From Enterobacter ludwigii (lineage in GTDB: Bacteria; Pseudomonadota; Gammaproteobacteria; Enterobacterales; Enterobacteriaceae): 64,000 bases of DNA. Position 1 is the stretch's first letter. Each line of letters opens with the position of its first letter. The stretch is from contig NZ_CP017279.1 in NCBI RefSeq assembly GCF_001750725.1, positions 2,790,001 to 2,854,000 on the forward strand, read 5' to 3'. Below, in pieces: positions 12,145 to 23,027 of the stretch. The notes beneath the pieces are model-generated. The model ran no database searches and was not told the DNA's origin. It saw only the letters and a list, made by a program, of their open reading frames with translations. A program made the position numbers and the translations under genes.

Positions 12145-12780
12145 CTATTCGAGTTGCTGAAGTTCGCCTGCGGGCGTGACGCGCCAGCGATGCTGGCAAA
12201 AATAGAGCAGCGGGTTGTCCTGCTTGCTGTCGCTGTAGCCGCTGTAAAGACGCAGTGGCGTACCGATTCGCTTCTCCAGTTGCACCACCTTTTCATGTCC
12301 CAGGCAGCGCATGGTCAGTACCCATCCACCGTACCCGCGGGTAATTTGCGTGGCGATAAGATTCACCCGCGGCAGCCACGGGGTATCATAATAGACCTGT
12401 TCCACCAGCGCTTGCGGGGATCCGGTAATCAACCAGATGTCGGCATCGTTCGCGTCGAGATAGCTGGTGAGCCTTGCCTGAACAACCGGAAACGCGGTCA
12501 CATGCCCGCGAAACCAGTGCACAAAGTCCTGCTGAAGCTGTTTAAGCCGCGCTTCGCTGCGTCCAAAGGTACAGCCCCAGAGCAACAGGCTCATTGGCCA
12601 GCGCGCTGCCCGACCTTTTAGCAGCAACGCAATGCCAATTACGGGTAAGAGAGGTAATACGAGCAGCGCATTCAAAGGCTGACGCCGCAGCAGGTAGCGC
12701 ATAAACGTACCAAACATATCCTGCTGATGCAGCGTACCGTCCAGGTCGAAAAAAACAACGCGACGCTCGTGATTTGCCAA
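12145..12780 (-). CDS. pgpC: Phosphatidylglycerophosphatase C
   Basis: PgpC is one of three enzymes that remove phosphate from phosphatidylglycerophosphate to give phosphatidylglycerol. The 211 residues carry the HAD motif FDLDGTL (Asp12, Asp14), motif II LITGSPQ near 128 and the Asp pair region SGYSDSKQDNPLL near the C-terminus. One hydrophobic segment at about 37-54 suggests membrane association. It starts 3 bases after the murP stop codon on the same strand, so it may be cotranscribed with murQ-murP here; in E. coli this neighbour is absent. Confidence 0.93.
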   Translation of the reverse strand: MANHERRVVFFDLDGTLHQQDMFGTFMRYLLRRQPLNALLVLPLLPVIGIALLLKGRAARWPMSLLLWGCTFGRSEARLKQLQQDFVHWFRGHVTAFPVVQARLTSYLDANDADIWLITGSPQALVEQVYYDTPWLPRVNLIATQITRGYGGWVLTMRCLGHEKVVQLEKRIGTPLRLYSGYSDSKQDNPLLYFCQHRWRVTPAGELQQLE

Positions 12781-12783
12781 ACC

Positions 12784-14145
12784 TTACTCCTCTGGATCGT
12801 TGAATCCTAACAGCCAGGTAAACAGGAACCCGGCGATCACCGCTACCAGATAGCCTAACAGATAGAGCATAACTTTTCCGGTCACGATGGTGAGCGCCAG
12901 CGGCAGCCCGGAGATCCCGAAGGTGATCACCGTTGCCACTTTCCAGTAGCTGATCAGCGCTCCGCCTACCGCCCCTCCCAGGCAGGCACCGAGGAACGGT
13001 TTCCCCAGCGGCAGCGTGACGCCGAAAATCAGCGGCTCGCCAATTCCGAGTAATCCGACCGGCAGCGCACCTTTGATCACTTTTTTCAGCCGCGCGTTGC
13101 GGGTTTTCATCAGTACGGCAATCGCCGCCCCGACCTGCCCCACGCCAGCCATCGACAGGATGGGCAGCAGCGCGTTGTAACCGTGCGCCTGCACCAGCTC
13201 GACGTGGATCGGCACCAGCCCCTGATGCAGACCGGTCAGTACCAGCGGCAAGAAGGTGCCTGACAGCACGGCACCCACTAACAGACCGCCGCGATCGATA
13301 GCCAGCGATGCGCCATGGGCGATGGCCTCAGAGATCCAGCCCCCCAGCGGTTGCAACGCCACAATAGCCACGCTGCCGGTGATCAACGTCGTTAACAGTG
13401 GATTGAGGATCAGCTCAATTGATCCAGGCAGGAGGGTGCGCAGTTTCTTCTCGATCCAGCACATCAGGATGACCACCAGCAGCACGGCAATCACCCCGCC
13501 GCGGCCAGGCTGGAGCGCCTCACCAAACAGGGTTATCTGCGCCAGTTGTGGGCTGGACAGAATACCTGCCATCACCCCGCCCATGGCCAGCGAGCCGCCA
13601 AAGACCTTCGCGGTGTTGACACCCACCAGAATGTTCATGATGGCAAACACGGCGCTGCCGAAAATCCCGAGAATGCCTAATAAATTAGGGTAGTGGGTCG
13701 CGAAGTCCCCTACGATATCCGGACGCTTAAGAATATTGATGATCCCGGTGATTAAGCCAGAGGCAATAAACGCCGGGATCAGCGGAATAAAGACGTTGGC
13801 CAGTTGTCGCAGCGCATCGCTCATGGGGGCTTTGTATCGGGCCTTTGCCTGCGCCTTCGTACGTTCGACGTCATCGATCGCCACGCTCTCGCCGCCGACC
13901 ATTAGCGCACGCATGGCATCCACAACCTGCGCCGCCTTTCCCGGCCCGACAATCAGCTGGTGCTGTTGCCCCTGTTTAACGTAACCACTCACGCCGGAAA
14001 GCTGCTTCAGACGCGGCACATCAAGCTGCTCGTCGTTATGCACCTCGACGCGCACGCGCGTCATGCAGTTTTCCAGACGCTGAATATTTTTTTCCCCACC
14101 GATCCCCTGCAGGATATCGCTGGCGAGCGCTGCTGTTTTGTCCAT
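12784..14145 (-). CDS. murP: PTS transporter EIIBC, MurP-type (N-acetylmuramic acid)
   Basis: This is an inner-membrane phosphotransferase-system permease. The EIIB domain (1-85) has phosphorylated Cys27 in LENCMTRVRVEV. The EIIC domain (about 110-450) holds some ten hydrophobic segments and the substrate-site GIGEPLIFGVTLPL. There is no EIIA domain, so phosphate should come from the glucose EIIA (Crr), as for MurP and sucrose/trehalose permeases. The N-acetylmuramate specificity is inferred from the adjacent murQ etherase gene, 11 bases upstream on the same strand. The protein is 453 residues, shorter than E. coli MurP (474), so it is probably a paralog or distant ortholog. Confidence 0.82.
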   Translation of the reverse strand: MDKTAALASDILQGIGGEKNIQRLENCMTRVRVEVHNDEQLDVPRLKQLSGVSGYVKQGQQHQLIVGPGKAAQVVDAMRALMVGGESVAIDDVERTKAQAKARYKAPMSDALRQLANVFIPLIPAFIASGLITGIINILKRPDIVGDFATHYPNLLGILGIFGSAVFAIMNILVGVNTAKVFGGSLAMGGVMAGILSSPQLAQITLFGEALQPGRGGVIAVLLVVILMCWIEKKLRTLLPGSIELILNPLLTTLITGSVAIVALQPLGGWISEAIAHGASLAIDRGGLLVGAVLSGTFLPLVLTGLHQGLVPIHVELVQAHGYNALLPILSMAGVGQVGAAIAVLMKTRNARLKKVIKGALPVGLLGIGEPLIFGVTLPLGKPFLGACLGGAVGGALISYWKVATVITFGISGLPLALTIVTGKVMLYLLGYLVAVIAGFLFTWLLGFNDPEE

Positions 14146-14156
14146 ACACGCCTCTG

Positions 14157-15050
14157 TTAGTTTTCTAATGCCGCCCGTAAGAACCCGTTATGGGCATTGA
14201 GCCTTGCTCTGGCGGCCGCAGCGTCCAGTCCGCTCAGGATCATCAGAATGGCCGGTTTAACATCGTGATCGGTTTGTTTCAGTACCGCTTCCGCCTCTTC
14301 GCGGCTTGCTCCTGTCGCCTCCATGACCATACGGCAGGCTCTGTCCACCAGCTTGACGTTGGTCGCTTGCATATCCACCATCAGGTTCTGATAAACCTTG
14401 CCAAACTTCACCATCGCGCCAGTGGAGATCATGTTGAGCACCAGCTTTTGCGCGGTGCCGGATTTCAGGCGCGTAGAGCCGGTTAACGCTTCCGGGCCGA
14501 CAACCGGAGAGATAGCGATAGCAGCAACCTGCGCAATCGGCGAGCCAGGATTACAGGAAATCGCCACCGTGGTACAGCCCGTCTTGTTGGCATACTCCAG
14601 ACCGCCGATAACGTACGGCGTACGCCCGGAGGCCGCCAGCCCAACAACCAGATCCTGAGCGGTCAGATTTAGCCCCTTCAGGTCATCCTCGCCGAGCTGT
14701 TTGTTGTCTTCCGCCCCTTCCACGGCTTTCAGCAGCGCGCCAGGGCCGCCAGCAATCAATCCGACGACCAGACCGTGCGGCACACCAAACGTTGGCGGGC
14801 ATTCAGAGGCATCCAGCACACCAAGACGCCCGCTGGTTCCGGCGCCCATGTAGATAATGCGACCACCGGCCTTCAATGCTTCCGCCGCCGCATCGACGGC
14901 TTTCGCCACCTCCGGTAATGTCTCTTTCACTGCCTGCGCGACCAGCGTATCCTGTTGATTAAAACGGTTAACCAGCTCCAGGGTGCTGAGCGCATCCAGA
15001 TCCATGGTTTGTGGGTTACGCGTTTCAGAAACAAGTGAGCCAAGATTCAT
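14157..15050 (-). CDS. murQ: N-acetylmuramic acid 6-phosphate etherase
   Basis: MurQ cleaves the lactyl ether of MurNAc-6-phosphate to GlcNAc-6-phosphate and D-lactate, feeding murein recycling or uptake by the PTS. The 297 residues contain the SIS-fold signature [20 protein letters not shown] (about 68-87), VEGAEDN with the catalytic Glu region, and [11 protein letters not shown] near 210. The family assignment is clear, but the sequence differs clearly from E. coli MurQ, especially at the N-terminus. It is first in a murQ-murP pair, divergent from yfhH with two GAAT-N5-ATTC boxes between. GAGG precedes the start codon. Confidence 0.93.
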   Translation of the reverse strand: MNLGSLVSETRNPQTMDLDALSTLELVNRFNQQDTLVAQAVKETLPEVAKAVDAAAEALKAGGRIIYMGAGTSGRLGVLDASECPPTFGVPHGLVVGLIAGGPGALLKAVEGAEDNKQLGEDDLKGLNLTAQDLVVGLAASGRTPYVIGGLEYANKTGCTTVAISCNPGSPIAQVAAIAISPVVGPEALTGSTRLKSGTAQKLVLNMISTGAMVKFGKVYQNLMVDMQATNVKLVDRACRMVMEATGASREEAEAVLKQTDHDVKPAILMILSGLDAAAARARLNAHNGFLRAALEN

Positions 15051-15064
15051 CTTTTGTACCTCAA

Positions 15065-15077
15065 GAATTTTTAATTC
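15065..15077. promoter_or_regulatory. Candidate YfhH operator box 1
   Basis: GAATTTTTAATTC is a 13-base palindrome of the form GAAT-N5-ATTC followed by AT. It lies 14 bases upstream of the murQ start codon. A second box of the same form starts 33 bases away, three helical turns. RpiR-family regulators bind palindromes as dimers; that YfhH binds here is inferred. Confidence 0.5.
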
Positions 15078-15090
15078 ATAATAATCTCAC

Positions 15091-15096
15091 TATAAT
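15091..15096 (+). promoter_or_regulatory. Possible yfhH -10 element
   Basis: A perfect TATAAT lies between the two GAAT-N5-ATTC boxes, 73 bases before the yfhH start. No good -35 is visible, so activation or a weak promoter is likely. On the other strand TATTAT and TATAGT could serve murQ. Confidence 0.4.
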
Positions 15097-15097
15097 G

Positions 15098-15110
15098 GAA
15101 TATAAAATTC
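15098..15110. promoter_or_regulatory. Candidate YfhH operator box 2
   Basis: GAATATAAAATTC again has the form GAAT-N5-ATTC followed by AT. It lies within a wider imperfect palindrome at 15094-15113 and overlaps the divergent promoter region of murQ and yfhH. Confidence 0.5.
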
Positions 15111-15168
15111 ATTCAGGCGAGCAAAATTCGTATTTGCGCAGACAATCACAATTTCGCCAGGAGAACCT

Positions 15169-16017
15169 ATGAACTGTTTAATTCGCATTCGCCAGCGTTA
15201 TGCAGGCTTTGCTCAAAGCGATAAAAAGCTGGCGGATTTTCTGCTCTCTCAGCCCGACCATGCCCGCCATCTCAGCTCGCAGCAGCTGGCGAGTGAGGCC
15301 GGAGTGAGTCAGTCGAGCGTGGTGAAATTTGCCCAGAAGATTGGCTTTAAAGGCTTCCCGGCTCTCAAGCTGGCGATTAGCGAAGCGCTGGTGAGTAACC
15401 CCAATCCGCAGTCGATGCCGGTGCATAATCAGATTCGTGGCGATGACCCGATGCGTCTGGTGGGAGAGAAGCTCATCAAAGAGAATGTCGCGGCCATGCA
15501 TGCCACCCTTGATGTGAATACCGAAGAAAAATTACTGGAAAGCGTGGCGATGCTGCGTGCAGCGCGACGTATTATTTTGACCGGGATAGGCGCGTCCGGA
15601 CTGGTGGCACGTAACTTTGGCTGGAAGCTGACAAAAATAGGTTACAACGCCATTGTCGAGCAGGATATGCACGCCCTGCTGGCGACCGTGCAGGCGATGG
15701 ATGCTAACGATCTGCTGCTGGCGATCTCCTATTCCGGCGAACGCCGCGAGATCAATATGGCTACCGATGAAGCCTTACGCGTAGGCGGTAAGATTCTGGC
15801 CATCACCGGGTTTACTCCCAACGCGCTGCAGCAGCGGGCTACGCGCTGTTTATATACTATCGCGGAAGAGCAGGCTACGCGCAGCGCGGCGATCTCCTCG
15901 ACAAGTGCGCAAATGATGTTGACCGACCTGCTGTTTATGGCCCTGGTGCAACAGGATCTGGAGCACGCGCCAGAGCGTATCCGGCACAGTGAAGAGCTGG
16001 TAAAAAAACTGGTTTGA
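15169..16017 (+). CDS. yfhH: MurR/RpiR-family transcriptional regulator YfhH
   Basis: The 282 residues match E. coli YfhH in length and along their whole length. Residues 1-77 are the RpiR helix-turn-helix domain (SSQQLASEAGVSQSSVVKFAQKIG split across the recognition helix), and about 120-260 a sugar-phosphate-binding SIS domain (ILTGIGASGLVARNF, AISYSGERREI, ILAITGF). In E. coli YfhH stands next to pgpC without a partner operon. Here it is divergent from murQ-murP, so it most likely senses a phosphosugar such as MurNAc-6-phosphate and controls that pair. Confidence 0.93.
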   Translation: MNCLIRIRQRYAGFAQSDKKLADFLLSQPDHARHLSSQQLASEAGVSQSSVVKFAQKIGFKGFPALKLAISEALVSNPNPQSMPVHNQIRGDDPMRLVGEKLIKENVAAMHATLDVNTEEKLLESVAMLRAARRIILTGIGASGLVARNFGWKLTKIGYNAIVEQDMHALLATVQAMDANDLLLAISYSGERREINMATDEALRVGGKILAITGFTPNALQQRATRCLYTIAEEQATRSAAISSTSAQMMLTDLLFMALVQQDLEHAPERIRHSEELVKKLV

Positions 16018-16073
16018 ACAGGTAATGAGCGTATAATGCCCGCCCTGTTTGTGTTGTTTCTGAGAATTTCCTG

Positions 16074-16334
16074 ATGGCGCTGTTAATCACCAAAAAATGC
16101 ATCAATTGCGATATGTGCGAACCGGAATGCCCGAACCAGGCGATTTCGATGGGCGAGAGCATTTATGAGATTAACAGCGACCGCTGCACTGAATGCATCG
16201 GCCACTACGAAACGCCGACCTGTCAGAAAGTGTGCCCAATCCCCAATACCATCCTGAAGGATCCGGCACACGTTGAGAGCGAAGAGCAGCTTTGGGATAA
16301 GTTTGTCCTGCTGCATCACGCGGACAAACTTTAA
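16074..16334 (+). CDS. yfhL: 2[4Fe-4S] ferredoxin YfhL
   Basis: YfhL is a small cytoplasmic electron carrier of the Alvin-type ferredoxin group with two 4Fe-4S clusters. In 86 residues the first motif is [12 protein letters not shown] and the second [18 protein letters not shown], whose unusual insertion of residues between the second and third Cys is typical of this subfamily. Its partner proteins are not known. Its stop codon overlaps the stop of acpS by 4 bases, a convergent arrangement shared with E. coli. Confidence 0.95.
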   Translation: MALLITKKCINCDMCEPECPNQAISMGESIYEINSDRCTECIGHYETPTCQKVCPIPNTILKDPAHVESEEQLWDKFVLLHHADKL

Positions 16335-16711
16335 CTTTCGATAATCACCGTCGCGCAGGCGTAGTGGCGTTCATCGGCGAGCGTCACATGCATGTGATTT
16401 ACGCCGAGTTTCTCTGCCAGCGTTTGCGCCTCACCCCATAAACGCAGGCGTGGTTTACCCAGCTCATCGTTAAACACTTCAAACTGGTTAAACGCCAGAC
16501 CGTTACGAATACCGGTGCCGAAGGCTTTGGCTGCCGCCTCTTTGACGGCAAAGCGCTTGGCCAGAAAACGTACCGGCTGCTGATGCGTCTCCCAGATGGC
16601 CCATTCGTTATCGCTCAGCATGCGTCGTGCCAGGCGATCGCCACTACGGGCGATCACCGCTTCAATGCGGGCTATTTCAACGATATCGGTGCCTAAGCCC
16701 AGAATAGCCAT
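16331..16711 (-). CDS. acpS: Holo-[acyl-carrier-protein] synthase
   Basis: AcpS transfers 4'-phosphopantetheine from CoA to the serine of acyl carrier protein, activating it for fatty acid synthesis. The 126 residues are full length, with Mg-binding Asp9 in GLGTDIVEI and the second signature [14 protein letters not shown] near 54-67. It follows pdxJ with a 1-base overlap, so the two are translationally coupled as in E. coli, where acpS is the last gene of the rnc-era-recO-pdxJ cluster. Confidence 0.97.
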   Translation of the reverse strand: MAILGLGTDIVEIARIEAVIARSGDRLARRMLSDNEWAIWETHQQPVRFLAKRFAVKEAAAKAFGTGIRNGLAFNQFEVFNDELGKPRLRLWGEAQTLAEKLGVNHMHVTLADERHYACATVIIES

Positions 16712-17442
16712 TACTGACGCGCTTCCAGCATCAGGCGTTTCATTTCTGAGACCGCCTCTTTCAGGCCACTCATTACCGCACGGCCAATAATAGCGTGGCC
16801 GATATTCAGCTCATGCATTTCTGGCAGGGCTGCAATAGCCTTGACGTTATGGTAGGTCAGGCCATGCCCGGCGTTAACTTTCAGCCCCAGGCTCGCGGCA
16901 TAGGTGGCCGCATTGGCGATACGCTCCAGCTCTTTGGCCTGCGTAGTTTCGTCTTTCGCATCAGCGTAACAGCCGGTATGAATTTCAATATAGGGCGCGC
17001 CCACTTCGGCAGCCGCTTTGATCTGTGCTACATCGGCGTCGATGAACAGAGAGACCAGGATACCCGCCTCAGCCAGACGCTTGCAGGCATCACGCATTTT
17101 GTCGCGTTGACCCGCCACGTCCAGGCCCCCTTCGGTGGTCACTTCCTGACGTTTTTCCGGTACCAGGCAGCAGAAATGCGGCTTCGTCTCGCAGGCAATC
17201 GTCAGCATCTCTTCCGTGACCGCCATCTCCAGGTTCATGCGGGTATCCAGCGTCTGACGCAAAATGCGCACATCGCGGTCGGTAATATGACGGCGGTCTT
17301 CACGCAGGTGAACGGTAATGCCATCGGCGCCAGCCTGCTCAGCGATGAACGCCGCCTGAACCGGATCGGGATAAGCCGTGCCGCGTGCATTACGCAGCGT
17401 GGCGATGTGATCAATGTTGACGCCTAACAGTAATTCAGCCAT
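16711..17442 (-). CDS. pdxJ: Pyridoxine 5'-phosphate synthase
   Basis: PdxJ condenses 1-deoxyxylulose 5-phosphate with 3-amino-2-oxopropyl phosphate to make pyridoxine 5'-phosphate, the last ring-forming step of vitamin B6 synthesis. It is a TIM barrel of 243 residues, standard length. The N-terminal [18 protein letters not shown] holds the substrate-binding Asn and His, and [13 protein letters not shown] the conserved His/Arg segment. It lies downstream of recO, separated by a 78-base gap that contains a short repeat element. Confidence 0.98.
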   Translation of the reverse strand: MAELLLGVNIDHIATLRNARGTAYPDPVQAAFIAEQAGADGITVHLREDRRHITDRDVRILRQTLDTRMNLEMAVTEEMLTIACETKPHFCCLVPEKRQEVTTEGGLDVAGQRDKMRDACKRLAEAGILVSLFIDADVAQIKAAAEVGAPYIEIHTGCYADAKDETTQAKELERIANAATYAASLGLKVNAGHGLTYHNVKAIAALPEMHELNIGHAIIGRAVMSGLKEAVSEMKRLMLEARQ

Positions 17443-17475
17443 GACAATCCTCGGTATTTTAGTTCGTGTCCCTGC

Positions 17476-17510
17476 CTCCCTCTCCCTCAGTGAGAGGGCT
17501 GGGGCGAGGG
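17476..17510. repeat. Intergenic GC-rich stem-loop repeat
   Basis: TCCCTCTCCCTCA / TGAGAGGG, followed by CTGGGGCGAGGG, forms a stem-loop with two alternative partners for the CCCTC arm. Elements ending in GGGG(C/T)GAGGG are common between genes in enterobacteria. This copy lies between recO and pdxJ; function unknown, perhaps mRNA processing. Confidence 0.6.
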
Positions 17511-17519
17511 TCTGATACG

Positions 17520-18227
17520 TTAACGTTTCGGCATAAACTGCCTGAACAATTCGCGGCTCTTTAAGGGCTTGCCGCCAAGATACGGCTTGAGCGCAATTCG
17601 GGTAAAGCGTTTTGCTGCGCGAAGGGTATCCTGATCGGGAAACTCGCGCGCATACAGCGCTCTAAGCTGTCGCCCGGTAAAGGTGCTGTTATCTATCACG
17701 ACGCTGGCGATAAAGCCTTTTTCTTCACGGTAGCGATAGGTCATCGCATCCTCTACCTCGTCTCCGCTCCCTGCACAATGCAAAAAATCGACCCCGTAGC
17801 CCAGGTGTCCGAGCAGCGCCAGTTCAAAACGACGCAGGGCAGGTTCGGGCGTACCGGTAGCGCCGGCCAGCGTCTGGATACAGTGCAGGTAATCAAAGAA
17901 AAGTTCAGAGAAGCGAGTCTCATGCTCCAGAACACGTGAGATGAGTTCGTTGACATAGAGACCGCTGTACAGCGTGATACCAGAAAGGGGGAGCGCCAGA
18001 GAGACGGCTTCGGCACTGCGCAGGGTTTTGACTTCCCCACGCCCGCCGAAGCGTACCAGCAGCGGAGTGAAAGGCTGTAAGGCGCCCTTCAGGCCGGAGC
18101 GTTTGGAACGTGCGCCTTTAGCAACAAGGCGCACACGGCCCGACTCTTCCGTGAAAACGTCCAGCATAAGGCTGGTCTCGCTCCACGGACGGCTATGGAG
18201 GACAAAGGCACGCTGCCATCCATCCAC
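17520..18227 (-). CDS. recO: DNA repair protein RecO
   Basis: RecO works with RecF and RecR to load RecA onto SSB-coated gaps and anneals complementary strands. The 235 residues comprise an N-terminal OB fold (1-80) beginning [17 protein letters not shown] and a helical C-terminal part. It ends at QFMPKR, seven residues before the E. coli protein (242), so the C-terminal tail is trimmed. It starts 11 bases after the era stop, inside the rnc-era-recO operon. Confidence 0.97.
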   Translation of the reverse strand: MDGWQRAFVLHSRPWSETSLMLDVFTEESGRVRLVAKGARSKRSGLKGALQPFTPLLVRFGGRGEVKTLRSAEAVSLALPLSGITLYSGLYVNELISRVLEHETRFSELFFDYLHCIQTLAGATGTPEPALRRFELALLGHLGYGVDFLHCAGSGDEVEDAMTYRYREEKGFIASVVIDNSTFTGRQLRALYAREFPDQDTLRAAKRFTRIALKPYLGGKPLKSRELFRQFMPKR

Positions 18228-18238
18228 GATGTTCAGTC

Positions 18239-19941
<1,703 letters not shown>

Positions 19942-19998
19942 CTATACACAACGACAGGGGATGTCGTTAGTCCAAAGAGATTTATCGCTGAAATAATT

Positions 19999-20028
19999 CG
20001 CGTAGCCGCTAATCAACGCGGCTACGCG
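19999..20028. terminator. Hairpin between lepB and rnc
   Basis: CGCGTAGCCGC and GCGGCTACGCG form a perfect 11-base-pair stem with an 8-base loop, 15 bases after the lepB stop. The T-run that follows on the minus strand is weak (TTATTTC), so it is more likely a processing or attenuation site between lepA-lepB and rnc-era-recO than a strong terminator. Confidence 0.55.
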
Positions 20029-20043
20029 TTCATTTAATGAGAA

Positions 20044-21018
20044 TTAATGGATCCCGCCGATACGATTCAGGCGAACGCCGGTCGGCCATTCGCCTTCCTG
20101 CTTCTCAAAACTCATCCAGATAGCGGTCGCTTTACCTACCAGATTCGCTTCCGGCACAAAGCCCCAGTAACGGCTGTCCGCGGAATTATCGCGGTTATCA
20201 CCCATCATGAAGTAGTGTCCCGGTGGTACGATCCAGCTGGCCAGCTGTTGGCCTGGCTGCCGGTAGTACATCCCCACTTGATCCTGCGCGATTGGCACGG
20301 TGAGGATACGGTGGGTCACATCACCCAGCGTCTCTTTACGTTCAACCAGGCGAATACCGTCCTCTTTGGTCTCGCCTTTGGGCACCTGGAAGAAACCGCT
20401 GGTCGCTTCACCGCCGTTACGGCGAGCAAAGGTCTGCACAAAATCACTTGGCTCAACGTTTGAGTAAGTGATTGGCAGCGCGTTTTCACACGCGGTACCG
20501 GAGCTGCAGCCAGGCTGAACGGTAACTTCTTTCGCCACCGGATCGTAGGTGACTTTATCACCCGGCAGACCCACTGCACGCTTGATGTAATCCAGACGCG
20601 GATCTTCCGGGTATTTAAACACCACGATGTCGCCACGTTTTGGATGACCGGTTTCGATCAGCGTTTTCTGGTAGATCGGATCTTTAATCCCGTAGGCAAA
20701 CTTCTCAACCAGAATAAAATCGCCAATCAGCAGCGTTGGCATCATTGAACCAGACGGGATCTGGAACGGCTCGTAAATAAACGAGCGGACAACCAGCACA
20801 ATCGCCAGCACCGGAAATACCGATGCCCCGGTTTCCAGCCAGCCCGGTTTCGGGCCGACTTTCTTCAGGGTTTTCGCGTCCAGCCCATCGCCAGTGGCTG
20901 CCTGTGCGGCAGCCTGACGTTCATGGCGTTTTGGAGCGAAAATAAACTTATCCAGACACCACAACAAACCTGTCACCAGGGTAGCAATGACCAGAATCAG
21001 GGCAAACATGTTCGCCAT
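20044..21018 (-). CDS. lepB: Signal peptidase I
   Basis: LepB removes signal peptides from exported proteins at the outer face of the inner membrane. The 324 residues equal the E. coli length. Transmembrane helices lie at about 4-22 and 62-79. The catalytic dyad is Ser91 in IPSGSMMPTL and Lys146 in YIKRAVGLPGD, followed by GDNRDNSADSRYWG near the C-terminus. It follows lepA after 15 bases, in the conserved lepA-lepB operon. Confidence 0.99.
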   Translation of the reverse strand: MANMFALILVIATLVTGLLWCLDKFIFAPKRHERQAAAQAATGDGLDAKTLKKVGPKPGWLETGASVFPVLAIVLVVRSFIYEPFQIPSGSMMPTLLIGDFILVEKFAYGIKDPIYQKTLIETGHPKRGDIVVFKYPEDPRLDYIKRAVGLPGDKVTYDPVAKEVTVQPGCSSGTACENALPITYSNVEPSDFVQTFARRNGGEATSGFFQVPKGETKEDGIRLVERKETLGDVTHRILTVPIAQDQVGMYYRQPGQQLASWIVPPGHYFMMGDNRDNSADSRYWGFVPEANLVGKATAIWMSFEKQEGEWPTGVRLNRIGGIH

Positions 21019-21033
21019 GCCAACTCCTTAGGG

Positions 21034-22833
21034 TTATTTGCCGTCTTTACCAACATGAAGGATGGCAAGGAATGCTTCCTGCGGCAGTTCGACGTTACCG
21101 ACCTGCTTCATACGCTTCTTACCTTCTTTCTGTTTCTGCAGCAGCTTTTTCTTACGGCTGACGTCACCGCCGTAGCATTTCGCCAGAACGTTTTTACGCA
21201 GCTGTTTCACAGTAGAACGGGCAATAATGTGGTTACCGATGGCGGCCTGAATCGCGATATCAAACTGCTGACGCGGGATCAGCTCTTTCATCTTCTCAAC
21301 CAGCTCACGGCCACGGTATGGCGCATTGTCGTTGTGAGTGATGAGTGCCAGCGCATCCACACGCTCGCCGTTGATCAGCACGTCCACACGCACCATGTTA
21401 GACGCCTGGAAGCGTTTGAAGTTGTAATCCAGTGATGCATAGCCACGAGAGGTAGACTTCAGACGATCAAAGAAGTCGAGGACCACTTCCGCCATAGGGA
21501 TTTCGTACGTCAGCGCAACTTGATTACCGTGGTAAACCATGTTGGTCTGTACGCCACGCTTCTCAATACACAGCGTAATAACGTTACCCAGGAACTCCTG
21601 CGGCAGCAGCATATGACACTCTGCAATGGGCTCGCGCAGTTCTTCGATATTGTTCAGCGGTGGCAGCTTGGACGGGCTATCGACGTAGACGATCTCTTTG
21701 TTGGTGGTCTGCACTTCGTACACAACGGTCGGTGCCGTGGTGATCAGATCCAGATCGTATTCACGCTCCAGACGCTCCTGGATGATCTCCATGTGCAGCA
21801 GACCAAGGAAGCCGCAGCGGAAGCCGAAGCCCAGCGCCGTGGAGCTTTCTGGTTCATAGAACAGGGAAGCATCGTTGAGGCTCAGCTTGCCGAGCGCATC
21901 ACGGAAGTTTTCATAGTCGTCAGAGCTGACCGGGAACAGACCCGCGTAAACCTGCGGTTTAACCTTTTTAAAGCCTGGCAGCGCTTTGTCTGCCGGGTTA
22001 CGTGCTCCGGTCAGGGTATCGCCCACTGGCGCGCCGAGGATGTCTTTAATGGCGCAGACAAGCCAGCCTACTTCGCCACATTTCAGCTCGGTACGGTCAA
22101 CCTGTTTTGGCGTGAAGATACCCAGACGGTCTGCGTTGTAAACCTGGCCAGTACTCATTACCTTGATTTTGTCGCCTTTACGCATGGTGCCGTTTTTAAT
22201 ACGCACCAGCGAGACAACGCCCAGGTAGTTATCAAACCAGGAGTCGATGATCAGCGCCTGCAGCGGGGCATCCGGGTCACCTTCTGGTGCCGGGATATCA
22301 CGCACCAGGCGTTCCAGCACGTCGGTCACGCCCACGCCCGTTTTAGCGGAGCAGCGCACCGCATCGGTCGCGTCGATGCCGACAATATCTTCAATCTCTT
22401 CCGCTACGCGCTCAGGATCGGCAGCTGGCAGGTCAATTTTGTTCAGAACCGGCACAACCTCGAGATCCATTTCCATCGCGGTGTAGCAGTTTGCCAGGGT
22501 CTGGGCTTCAACGCCCTGCCCGGCATCCACAACCAGCAGCGCGCCTTCACAGGCCGCCAGCGAGCGTGAAACTTCATAGGAGAAGTCAACGTGGCCTGGG
22601 GTGTCGATAAAGTTCAGCTGGTAGATTTCGCCATCAGCCGCTTTGTAATCAAGCGTAACGCTCTGCGCTTTGATGGTGATACCGCGTTCGCGTTCCAGGT
22701 CCATGGAGTCCAGAACCTGGGCTTCCATTTCACGATCAGACAGGCCACCGCAAATCTGGATAATACGGTCAGACAGCGTCGACTTACCGTGGTCAATGTG
22801 AGCAATGATCGAAAAGTTACGTATGTTCTTCAT
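21034..22833 (-). CDS. lepA: Elongation factor 4 (LepA)
   Basis: LepA is a ribosome-bound GTPase implicated in back-translocation and 30S biogenesis. The 599 residues are standard. The G domain carries AHIDHGKST (11-19), DTPGHVDF near 77 and NKIDLPAAD near 131. EF-G-like domains II, III and V follow, then the LepA-specific C-terminal domain with [13 protein letters not shown] and [11 protein letters not shown]. It is the first gene of lepA-lepB, with a possible TAGAAT -10 at 22917-22912. Confidence 0.99.
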   Translation of the reverse strand: MKNIRNFSIIAHIDHGKSTLSDRIIQICGGLSDREMEAQVLDSMDLERERGITIKAQSVTLDYKAADGEIYQLNFIDTPGHVDFSYEVSRSLAACEGALLVVDAGQGVEAQTLANCYTAMEMDLEVVPVLNKIDLPAADPERVAEEIEDIVGIDATDAVRCSAKTGVGVTDVLERLVRDIPAPEGDPDAPLQALIIDSWFDNYLGVVSLVRIKNGTMRKGDKIKVMSTGQVYNADRLGIFTPKQVDRTELKCGEVGWLVCAIKDILGAPVGDTLTGARNPADKALPGFKKVKPQVYAGLFPVSSDDYENFRDALGKLSLNDASLFYEPESSTALGFGFRCGFLGLLHMEIIQERLEREYDLDLITTAPTVVYEVQTTNKEIVYVDSPSKLPPLNNIEELREPIAECHMLLPQEFLGNVITLCIEKRGVQTNMVYHGNQVALTYEIPMAEVVLDFFDRLKSTSRGYASLDYNFKRFQASNMVRVDVLINGERVDALALITHNDNAPYRGRELVEKMKELIPRQQFDIAIQAAIGNHIIARSTVKQLRKNVLAKCYGGDVSRKKKLLQKQKEGKKRMKQVGNVELPQEAFLAILHVGKDGK

Positions 22834-22995
22834 ATAGTTAAATAATTATGCCTTACGAATTCCTGGAGGCCGCTGTTCTTAGCCTGACGTTTTTCAGTGC
22901 GAAAACGCCGCATTCTACACTACATCCCCGTTACCTGGAAATGTACTTAGCGCCAGGTATAGCGTGAAGAAATGGCGTTTTCTGTTTTAGGACGT

Positions 22996-23027
22996 AAAAA
23001 AGGACAAAGCCCGATGGATCACCGGGC
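22996..23027 (-). terminator. rseC terminator
   Basis: On the minus strand GCCCGGTG-ATC-CATCGGGC is followed by TTTGTCCTTTTTT. The hairpin overlaps the 3' end of rseC, whose stop codon lies in the loop, and ends the rpoE-rseABC transcript. Confidence 0.75.
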
